From Chromobacterium piscinae (lineage in GTDB: Bacteria > Pseudomonadota > Gammaproteobacteria > Burkholderiales > Chromobacteriaceae), in contig NZ_JAJOHV010000011.1 of the NCBI RefSeq assembly GCF_021129175.1, positions 1-59,044 on the forward strand: a stretch of DNA of 59,044 nt, read 5' to 3'. The stretch's first letter is position 1; each line of letters starts with the position of its first letter. A program made the translations under genes and the position numbers. This document shows, piece after piece, positions 52,836 through 59,044 of this stretch. A model generated the notes under the pieces. That model saw only the letters and a list, made by a program, of their open reading frames with translations. It made no database searches and was not told the DNA's origin.

Positions 52836-53729
52836 ATGTCCGTCATTCATTGCGATATCGCGCTGCCGGCCGGCTTCCGTCCGCAGGACATCCTGGCTTT
52901 CCACCGCCGCGACGGCGAGCGGCTGGCCGAGCAGGTGGACGACGACGGTTTGAAAAAAGGCTTGCTGTGGCAAGGCCTGCCGGCCTGCCTTGATCTGCGT
53001 TTTCATTCTGACCGGGCGATTCTGGGCTTGGATGTGGACGGCGAATCGGGGGATGCCGGCGAGCTGGAGCGCATGGGCCGGCGCATGCTGGGCCTGAATC
53101 AGCCGGTGGAGGCATTCGAGCGCCAATACCGCGGCCATCCGCAATTGGGCGGCCTGATCGCCGCGCGCGCGGGCCTCCGGGTGCCGCAGACGGCGACGCC
53201 GTTCGAGGCGCTGGCCTGGGCGATCACCGGCCAGCAGATCAGCGTGGCCGCGGCGGTGACGATACGCCGGCGCATGCTGCTGCTGTGCGATTGCCGCCAT
53301 TCTTCCGGCCTGCTGTGCCACCCGGATGCGGCGCGGCTGGCGGCGCTGACGGCCGATCAGTTGGGCGAGGCGGGCTTCTCGCGCGCCAAGAGCCGCGCCA
53401 TGCTGGCTTTGAGCCAGGCCGCGGCGAATGGCGACCTGCCGCTGGATGCCTGGCTGGACGGCGCGGCGGCGGAAGAGATCTCCGAACGGTTGCTGGCGGT
53501 GCCCGGCATCGGGCCGTGGACGGTCAGCTACGCCTTGCTGCGCGGCTATGGCTGGCTGGATGGCTCGCTGCATGGCGATGTCGCCGTGCGCAAGGCGTTG
53601 GGCGTGGTGCTGGGCGCCGCCGACAAGCCCGACCAGCGGCAGACGCAGGCCTGGCTGGAGGCATTCTCGCCATGGCGCGCGCTGGTGGCCGCGCATTTGT
53701 GGGCCTTGCTGCAGGCGGGAGGTTTCTGA
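52836..53729 (+). CDS. alkA: DNA-3-methyladenine glycosylase II, AlkA type
   Basis: 297 residues. An N-terminal AlkA-like domain is followed by the HhH-GPD fold: TPFEALAWAITGQQISVAAA, then LLAVPGIGPWTVSYALLRGY with the hairpin, and the catalytic Asp in SLHGDVAVRKALG. The ending SPWRALVAAHLWALLQ is typical. No Ada N-terminal domain is present, unlike some fused relatives. It excises alkylated purines, complementing AlkB in the same transcript. No Ada box was identified, and the operon seems to depend on the pmbA promoter. Confidence 0.93.
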   Translation: MSVIHCDIALPAGFRPQDILAFHRRDGERLAEQVDDDGLKKGLLWQGLPACLDLRFHSDRAILGLDVDGESGDAGELERMGRRMLGLNQPVEAFERQYRGHPQLGGLIAARAGLRVPQTATPFEALAWAITGQQISVAAAVTIRRRMLLLCDCRHSSGLLCHPDAARLAALTADQLGEAGFSRAKSRAMLALSQAAANGDLPLDAWLDGAAAEEISERLLAVPGIGPWTVSYALLRGYGWLDGSLHGDVAVRKALGVVLGAADKPDQRQTQAWLEAFSPWRALVAAHLWALLQAGGF

Positions 53730-53866
53730 GCGCCTGCTCGAGCGCCGCGCCGCTTGGGAGTCATCTTGCAAGCAGGCTCTTTCGCCGTTCGCAAGCCCCC
53801 GCGTTTTCGGCTGTTTCGCCCCTGTCTCGTTCTGGCGCTTGCGGTCGCTTCGTCTTTTTGACTATG

Positions 53867-53884
53867 TCTAAATAGAACTGACAA
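53867..53884 (+). promoter_or_regulatory. Shared upstream motif, copy 2
   Basis: TCTAAATAGAACTGACAA, 22 bp before the patatin-like gene, matching 46227-46244 at 16 of 18 positions in the same orientation. The short distance to the start codon suggests part of a promoter or a site covering it. Confidence 0.45.
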
Positions 53885-53905
53885 GGCGTTAAGAAAGAGA
53901 CGAGC

Positions 53906-55045
53906 ATGGGCGGACCGAGCAGAATCGGTTTGGTGCTGTCGGGCGGGGGCGCCCGCGCGGCCTACCAGGTGGGGGTGTTGCTGGGCATTGCCCGCTTGCT
54001 GCCGGATCCCAGGCGCAATCCCTTTCCCATCATTTGCGGCACCTCGGCCGGCGCGATCAACGCGGTGGCGCTGGCGGCCGGCGCCGGCAATTTCCAACTG
54101 GCGGTCAGCACGCTGGCCAAGGTGTGGAAGCATCTGCATATCTCGGACGTTTACGACGTCAGCGCTGGCTACTTCATCAAGACCTTCCTGCATTTCGGTG
54201 TGTCCTTGTTGAGCGCGGGCCACGCCTGGAACAATCCGCAGAGCTTTCTCGACAACGCGCCGCTGCGCGACACGCTGGGGCGCTGGATGCCGTTCGAGGG
54301 CATCGCGCCTTCGATAGACTCCGGCGCGCTGCAGGCGCTTGCGCTGACCGCGTCCTGCTACACCACCGGCATGTCGGTCACTTTCTTCCAGGGGCAGGAG
54401 CACTTGGGCGAATGGATGCGCTATCAGCGCTTGGGCGTGCGCGAGCGGATAGGGTTGGACCATCTGATGGCGACGGCTGCGATTCCGCTGATCTTCCCCT
54501 CGGTGCGGATCGGGGAGAAGTTTTATTGCGACGGCGCGGTGCGCCAGCTGTCGCCGCTGTCGCCGGCGCTGCATCTGGGCGCGGAAAAACTGTTCGTGGT
54601 GGGCTTGGCCAGCAAGCGGCCCGACACGATAGAGCGGCGCAATGTCGGTTCTTATCCGATGCCGGCCCAGATATTCGGCCATCTGCTCAACAGCGTGTTC
54701 ATCGACAGCATGGCGGTGGACATGGAGCGCCTGACTCGCATCAACCATACGGTGTCGCTGTTGCAGAGCAGCGAGGAGCTGGCCCACCAGACTCAGCTCA
54801 AGAAGGTGGATATTTTCCAGCTCAATCCCAGCAAATCGCTGGAGGGCATCGTCTACCGCCACACCCATTTGTTCCCGGCCATGCTGCGTTTCATCATGCG
54901 CGGCACCGGCGCCACCCGGCAGCGCGGCACCGCGCTCGCCACCTATCTGTTGTTCGAGCCGGCCTATTGCCGCGAGCTGATCGCGCTGGGCTACCGCGAC
55001 ACCTTGCAGCAAAAGGGCGCGATCCGGGAATTTTTGGAGCTCTGA
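53906..55045 (+). CDS. Patatin-like phospholipase
   Basis: 379 residues. The oxyanion loop is SGGGARAAYQVGVL, the nucleophile elbow GTSAGAINAVAL (Ser of GxSxG) and the catalytic Asp YCDGAVRQLSPLSP (DGA). The patatin domain covers about residues 8-235. The C-terminal third (HTVSLLQSSEELAH..., FELLRF-like LRFIMRGTGATR, YLLFEPAYCRELIALG) is a conserved extension in proteobacterial members. No signal peptide, so it is cytoplasmic or membrane peripheral, acting on phospholipids or other acyl esters. It stands alone between alkA and dsbB and carries the 18-bp motif before its start. Confidence 0.92.
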   Translation: MGGPSRIGLVLSGGGARAAYQVGVLLGIARLLPDPRRNPFPIICGTSAGAINAVALAAGAGNFQLAVSTLAKVWKHLHISDVYDVSAGYFIKTFLHFGVSLLSAGHAWNNPQSFLDNAPLRDTLGRWMPFEGIAPSIDSGALQALALTASCYTTGMSVTFFQGQEHLGEWMRYQRLGVRERIGLDHLMATAAIPLIFPSVRIGEKFYCDGAVRQLSPLSPALHLGAEKLFVVGLASKRPDTIERRNVGSYPMPAQIFGHLLNSVFIDSMAVDMERLTRINHTVSLLQSSEELAHQTQLKKVDIFQLNPSKSLEGIVYRHTHLFPAMLRFIMRGTGATRQRGTALATYLLFEPAYCRELIALGYRDTLQQKGAIREFLEL

Positions 55046-55134
55046 CGTCCGGAACTTTGCCTGGCGGCCCTAATCTCAGCTTTTCCGTTTACACTGCGTT
55101 CACTCACTGGACATGACAGGAAAGGTTAAGGGGG

Positions 55135-55632
55135 ATGGGTTTGAATATCACGAACCGTCAGGGGTTCTTGCTGGTGGCGGCCGCTTGCGCCGGCGCCATG
55201 GGGTTTGCGCTGTTCGCGCAATACCAGCTCGGCCAGGAGCCGTGCCCGCTGTGCATTCTGCAGCGTATCGGCGTGATGGCTGTGGGCGCGCTGGCGCTGC
55301 TGGCGGCGCTGCATAATCCCGGCCGGGCCGGCGCGCGGGTATGGGGCGGCCTGGTGACGCTGGCCGGCCTGGCGGGCGCGGGGGTGTCGCTGCGCCAGTT
55401 GTGGCTGCAGAGCCTGCCTGCAGACCAGGTGCCGCAATGCGGTCCGGGGCTGGAATTCCTGATGGAGTCCTTTCCCTTGTGGGATGTGTTGTCCAAGGTG
55501 TTGAAGGGCAGCGGCGAGTGCGCGGAAATCCATGGCCGCTTCCTGGGCATGACCATGCCGTTCTGGGTGGCGGTGTTCTTCGCGGGCGTTATCGCCTGGA
55601 CGTTGTGGCTGGTTGCCCGTCGACGCCGTTGA
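55135..55632 (+). CDS. dsbB: Disulfide bond formation protein DsbB
   Basis: 165 residues, four transmembrane helices. The first periplasmic Cys pair is EPCPLC (reacting with quinone) and the second is formed by QCGPG and GECAE (exchange with DsbA). QLGQEPCPLCILQRIGV is the family signature. It reoxidises DsbA in the periplasm and passes electrons to the respiratory quinones. Preceded by AAGGTTAAGGGG upstream of ATG 55135. It converges with the GGDEF gene. Confidence 0.95.
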   Translation: MGLNITNRQGFLLVAAACAGAMGFALFAQYQLGQEPCPLCILQRIGVMAVGALALLAALHNPGRAGARVWGGLVTLAGLAGAGVSLRQLWLQSLPADQVPQCGPGLEFLMESFPLWDVLSKVLKGSGECAEIHGRFLGMTMPFWVAVFFAGVIAWTLWLVARRRR

Positions 55633-55647
55633 GCGTTTTCCGGATTT

Positions 55648-57321
55648 TCAATCCAGTCGCGCGGACATCTCGTCCGCGCTTTTTTTTGCGTCGGCGTCGG
55701 ATGAAAAGTAAAGGCTGGCGCGGTTGCGGCCGCCGCGCTTGGCTTCGTACAGCGCCTTGTCGGCCTGTTCGAACAGGGTGCGGGTGCTGTCGGCGGGGCC
55801 GGGGACACAGGCGCGCACGCCTATGCTGCAGCTGATCTTGCCGAGTGGGCTGGCGGAGTGGGGCAGCTCCATCGCCGCCAGATGGCCGAGGAAGCGCTCG
55901 GCGGCGGACAGGGCTTGCGGCGCATCGCCGGGCGTCAGCAGCACGCCGAACTCCTCTCCGCCCAGCCGGGTGGCCAATTGCCCCTTTTGGCGGAAACAGT
56001 CTTTGAGCGCCCGCGCCACTTTCTGCAGCGCTTCGTCGCCGGCGTAATGGCCGTAGTGGTCGTTGTATTTCTTGAAGTGGTCGATGTCGAGAATGAGCAG
56101 CGCTAGCGGCTTGCGCTTTTGCCGGCTTTGCTCGACGGCATGGCCGAAGACTTCATCGAAGTGGCGGCGATTGTAGAGCCGGGTCAGGCCGTCGGTGAAG
56201 GCCAGCGAGAACAATTGGGCCTGGCCGCTGACGTAGCGCAGCGTGCCGCTGAGCAGCAGTAGGATGGCCACCACGCTGCCGCCGGCCCAAATCGAGGCGA
56301 AGTAGAGCAGCGCGGCCGACGATAGCAGCACGGCGCCCGATGCCAGCGCGTAGCCGGCCAGCAGGCTGCGCGCGCGCACCCGGCGCGACAGCAGCCAGTC
56401 GCCCAGTCCCAGCAGCAGCGCGCCCAGCAGGCACTCCAATGGCAGCGGCATCGGCCGTATCTGTTGGTGGGTGAGCAGGCCGTGCACCATGTAGGCGTCT
56501 ATTCCCACGCCGGACATGCCGGTATTGTTCGCTGAAACCGGGGTCGGCTGCTGGTTGCCCAAGCCATTGGCGGTCACGCCTATCAGCACGATGCTGTCTT
56601 CGAAGAACGACGGCGGCAGCCGGCTCAGCGCGTCGCTGTACGATACGGTGTGAAAGGGCTTGGGGCCGCTGCTGAACGGCACCATCACCAGGTTGCGCCG
56701 TTGCCAGGCCTGTCCGGGGCGGGGCGGCTGGGCTGGAGGGATGGCCTCTTTCTGGCCGTTGGCTACGGCGCAGACGGCGGCGGCGAAACTGGGGTAGCGC
56801 GGCGCGCCCAGGCCGGCCTGCAGATAGACGCGGCGTATGGTGCCGTCTTCGTCGCGTTCGTAATCGGTGTGGCCGAGCGCGGCCATCGCCGATGCGATCG
56901 GCGGCAGCGGGCGGGTTTCCAGCAGCTGGCCGGCCTGCAATTCCGGAAACACCGGGCCGACCACCTTGCCGTTGCGGCGGATGGCTTCGGCGAGATGCTT
57001 GTCGGCTTCCGGATGGTCGCGCGAGGGTTCGGCGATGGCGATGTCGAAGCCGACAGCGCTGGCGCCGCCCAGCTTGTCCAGCAGCTGGGCGTGGTAAGCG
57101 CGCGGCCAGGGCCAGCGGCCCAGCTCGGACAAGCTCTTTTCATCGATGGCGATGACGATGAGATTCTGGTCCGGCGGATGCAGCGGATTGGCCCGGGTCA
57201 GGCTGTCGTACAGCCAGAAATCCAGCCGGCCCAGCAGCTGGCTGGCGATGAGCAGCAGGCCGAGCAGGGCGAGCAGCAGGGGAATGCCCCTGCTGTAGCG
57301 GGAGATCTGGGTGGAGCGCAT
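55648..57321 (-). CDS. CHASE2-GGDEF diguanylate cyclase
   Basis: 557 residues. An N-terminal transmembrane helix (RGIPLLLALLGLLLIASQLL), a periplasmic CHASE2 domain (about 35-290: VIAIDEKSLSELGRWPWPRA, VGFDIAIAEPS, LIGVTANGLGN), three membrane helices (about 295-375) and a GGDEF domain with TDGLTRLYNRRHF, DIDHFKKYNDHYGH and an intact GGEEF active site. It should make c-di-GMP from GTP. The inhibitory I-site (RxxD before the active site) reads RQKG, so product inhibition is probably absent. It follows the FecR/LysM gene by 9 bp. CHASE2 and FecR-type proteins commonly occur together, which suggests the two form one sensing unit. Confidence 0.93.
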   Translation of the reverse strand: MRSTQISRYSRGIPLLLALLGLLLIASQLLGRLDFWLYDSLTRANPLHPPDQNLIVIAIDEKSLSELGRWPWPRAYHAQLLDKLGGASAVGFDIAIAEPSRDHPEADKHLAEAIRRNGKVVGPVFPELQAGQLLETRPLPPIASAMAALGHTDYERDEDGTIRRVYLQAGLGAPRYPSFAAAVCAVANGQKEAIPPAQPPRPGQAWQRRNLVMVPFSSGPKPFHTVSYSDALSRLPPSFFEDSIVLIGVTANGLGNQQPTPVSANNTGMSGVGIDAYMVHGLLTHQQIRPMPLPLECLLGALLLGLGDWLLSRRVRARSLLAGYALASGAVLLSSAALLYFASIWAGGSVVAILLLLSGTLRYVSGQAQLFSLAFTDGLTRLYNRRHFDEVFGHAVEQSRQKRKPLALLILDIDHFKKYNDHYGHYAGDEALQKVARALKDCFRQKGQLATRLGGEEFGVLLTPGDAPQALSAAERFLGHLAAMELPHSASPLGKISCSIGVRACVPGPADSTRTLFEQADKALYEAKRGGRNRASLYFSSDADAKKSADEMSARLD

Positions 57322-57330
57322 CGCGTGATT

Positions 57331-58863
57331 TTACGGCAAAAGCAGCGCGGGATACCGTTCTTCGGCATGGTATCCGCCGTCGCCGTCCACCAGGATGGTG
57401 ACGACGAAACGCCCGCTGGGCATGCGCAGCAGCGACCAGGCGGGCTCGTCTGCGCCCTGCTGCCAGATGATGCGGCCGGGTTCATCCGGCCGGGCTAGTT
57501 GCAGCGTGTAGCGCGCCTTGGCCACCGGGTAGCGGCGGGATTGCAGCTTGCGGTCGCCGGGGAGGCCTATCTCATACCAGGCCTTGATTCTCAGTTCCTG
57601 AGTGTTTCCATAGGGGCCGGGTTGGTTCTTGTCATCCAGCGAGGCCAGCCGCCAATACCATTTTCCCTTGTCGGGCAGGTTGAGCGCGAAGGTATCTTGT
57701 TCCAGCCTGCCTTGGTGCCAGATGTCGGCGAAGGCGGGGTCGCGGGCAACTTGGAGCCAGGCGGGATGTTCCGGGCTGGCGCTGCTGCCGATCCACAGCG
57801 TCTGCGCGCGCTGGCTGGTCCGCTTGGCGTCGCTGAAGATCAGCGGCGGCAGCGGGCTGGCGGCCAGGGTGAAGCCGCGGCTGGCGTCGTAGCCTTCGAT
57901 GCCTTGGGCATTGCGAGCGCGAATGGTCAGCAAGTAGCGGCCATTTTGCGGGAGTTCGGGGTAGAAGCGCGCCGTTTCCGTGCTGCGATTGTACAGTTGC
58001 TGCTGGGTCTGGGCGTCGGCCAGCGCAAGCTGATAGCCGGCTTCGCCGTTCTGCTTGTGCCATTCCAGCAGCGGAGGATTGAAGGGACTGACGGTGATCA
58101 CGCCGTCTAGTACGGGCGCCTTGGGCAGGGCCACCGATTGCCTGCCGCCGCTGCGGCCGCCGAATCCCGCGGGAATGTCCAACTCTTCGCCGTCGGCCGC
58201 CAGATTGACCTTTCCGTGCAGCACTTCGGCCGCGGTGTCCTGGTCGTCCAGACTGCGCACGCGAAATTCGGTGCCGCGCACCGTGGTCACCGCCGACGGC
58301 GTGTAGATCTGATAACGGTTGGGCATCAGCTGCCTGGGCACCACGGCGTTGCTCGCCGAGCCGTGATCCAGCCGGTTTTGCGACTGGATGGCGCCGGTGG
58401 TGGGGTAGAACACCTGTTTGCCCAGCGTCAGCTTGCTGTTGGACCACAGCTGCAGCATGGAGCCGTCTGCCATGCGCAATTTCAGCATGGCGTCCTTGCC
58501 GGTGGAAATCCGGCTGCCGGCCTGAAGGTGGAGGCCGGGCGCCGCCTTCAGCGGCTGTCCATCAGCATCCTGGACATTGACGGCGCCGGACAGCGCTTCG
58601 ATGGTGACCGACGATTCGCTTTGCCGAGTCCAGCTATAGGGAATGGCCAACTGGCTGCCGGGTGTCAGCCGGTAGGGATTGGCGATGCCGTTTTGCTGTT
58701 GCAGTTTCGGCACATAAGTGGGCGAAGTCAGGTGCTTGGCCGCGAACGACCACAGCGTATCGCCCGCTTGAACCGTGTATTGCCATGTGGCCTCTTCGCC
58801 GCCGCTGCCGGCCCAGGAGGCGTGGCTGCTCAAGCACAGCGCCAGCAGGGCAGTCTTGTTCAT
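57331..58863 (-). CDS. LysM and FecR domain protein, exported
   Basis: 510 residues from ATG 58863; AAGAG lies upstream and the start gives the signal peptide MNKTALLALCLSSHASWAG. The long open frame ahead of it is rejected. Order: LysM (YTVQAGDTLWSFAAKHLTSP, about 30-75), FecR domain (LHLQAGSRISTGKDAMLKLR, TPSAVTTVRGTEFRV, AEVLHGKVNLA, about 100-220), then fibronectin-like repeats (LLEWHKQNGEAGYQLALAD; WLQVARDPAFADIWHQG; YWRLASLDD). It should be periplasmic, binding peptidoglycan by LysM. It is the first gene of a two-gene unit with the CHASE2-GGDEF cyclase and may report envelope state to it. Confidence 0.9.
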   Translation of the reverse strand: MNKTALLALCLSSHASWAGSGGEEATWQYTVQAGDTLWSFAAKHLTSPTYVPKLQQQNGIANPYRLTPGSQLAIPYSWTRQSESSVTIEALSGAVNVQDADGQPLKAAPGLHLQAGSRISTGKDAMLKLRMADGSMLQLWSNSKLTLGKQVFYPTTGAIQSQNRLDHGSASNAVVPRQLMPNRYQIYTPSAVTTVRGTEFRVRSLDDQDTAAEVLHGKVNLAADGEELDIPAGFGGRSGGRQSVALPKAPVLDGVITVSPFNPPLLEWHKQNGEAGYQLALADAQTQQQLYNRSTETARFYPELPQNGRYLLTIRARNAQGIEGYDASRGFTLAASPLPPLIFSDAKRTSQRAQTLWIGSSASPEHPAWLQVARDPAFADIWHQGRLEQDTFALNLPDKGKWYWRLASLDDKNQPGPYGNTQELRIKAWYEIGLPGDRKLQSRRYPVAKARYTLQLARPDEPGRIIWQQGADEPAWSLLRMPSGRFVVTILVDGDGGYHAEERYPALLLP

Positions 58864-58988
58864 GTGAAATCTCTTGATATGAATTTTTAAAAGTCTGACA
58901 GTATTGCCAGCAATCCGGCATTTTGCAACCGCAACATGCGAATGGGGTGAAAAGGCTGCGACAAGCGGCGCGCGCACGACGGGGGAAT

Positions 58989-59019
58989 GCAAAAAAGCAG
59001 CCTGAGGCTGCTTTTTTGC
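58989..59019 (-). terminator. Terminator downstream of the tRNA
   Basis: Perfect 14-bp arms GCAAAAAAGCAGCC and GGCTGCTTTTTTGC with a 3-nt loop. On the minus strand it lies five bases beyond the tRNA 3' end and has a T run in the stem. Confidence 0.9.
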
Positions 59020-59024
59020 AAGAT

Positions 59025-59044
59025 TGGCGGAGTGGACGGGACTC
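59025..59044 (-). tRNA. 3' end of a tRNA, probably tRNA-Asp (partial)
   Basis: On the minus strand the last 20 bases read GAGTCCCGTCCACTCCGCCA: the T-loop end, the T-stem 3' strand CCCGT, the acceptor 3' strand CCACTCC, discriminator G and encoded CCA. This is close to the 3' end of bacterial tRNA-Asp (E. coli ends GTCCCGTCCGTTCCGCCA). The window cuts the gene, so the anticodon is not seen. Confidence 0.75.

Overview
The window is a high-GC chromosomal segment interrupted by a long accessory block of lower GC. The gene families (DabAB, MsrB, Dgt, Mog, DarP, PmbA, AlkB, AlkA, DsbB, several c-di-GMP proteins, a tRNA-Asp end) suggest a betaproteobacterium, most likely of the Chromobacterium/Neisseriales type. 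That placement is inferred from protein style and base composition; no search was run.

Left flank (1-4994): the 3' part of dabB and a complete dabA (inorganic-carbon uptake complex) are followed by two genes that each carry what looks like a one-base deletion. One is a DUF6671-type gene and the other a Sua5-type threonylcarbamoyl-AMP synthase. The uninterrupted reading frame across both is an artefact of the two frame changes.

Accessory block (about 5.0-39.2 kb) has four parts. (i) 5.0-8.7 kb: an XRE-type regulator with a palindromic candidate operator, small hypothetical genes and remnants of an IS3-type insertion sequence. (ii) 8.8-27.8 kb: a complete type I secretion locus. A divergent TolC gene and an ABC transporter / membrane fusion pair lie next to two nearly identical tandem genes for exported proteins. 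These precede an 11.3-kb gene for a 3758-residue RTX protein that combines a lipase-like domain, LysM-like and EF-hand segments, RTX repeats, a subtilisin-like domain with P-domain, eleven cadherin-like repeats and a duplicated C-terminal tail. IS-end remnants lie on both sides. (iii) 28.1-33.0 kb: a two-gene, translationally coupled operon with a calcineurin-like metallophosphoesterase and a 1184-residue trypsin-like protease / P-loop (STAND-like) ATPase with a large helical C-terminus. This has the architecture of an antiphage defence system and is the strongest candidate for something undescribed. (iv) 33.2-38.6 kb: a Tn7-like transposition module (tnsA, tnsB, tnsC and a long tniQ), with a palindromic repeat cluster just beyond tniQ and an AT-rich non-coding region beyond tnsA. 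The transposon ends could not be fixed by eye.

Right flank (39.2-59.0 kb): ordinary chromosomal genes. They are msrB; a histidine phosphatase with dgt; a glycine-zipper lipoprotein; an acyltransferase; a DUF1415 gene; a cold-shock gene; an Hpt/HD-GYP protein; a Tat-exported dienelactone hydrolase; a degenerate HD-GYP protein; a darP-mog-yheT-thioesterase-lipoprotein operon; a pmbA-alkB-alkA operon; a patatin-like phospholipase; dsbB; and a FecR/LysM plus CHASE2-GGDEF pair. The window ends inside a minus-strand tRNA whose 3' end matches tRNA-Asp.
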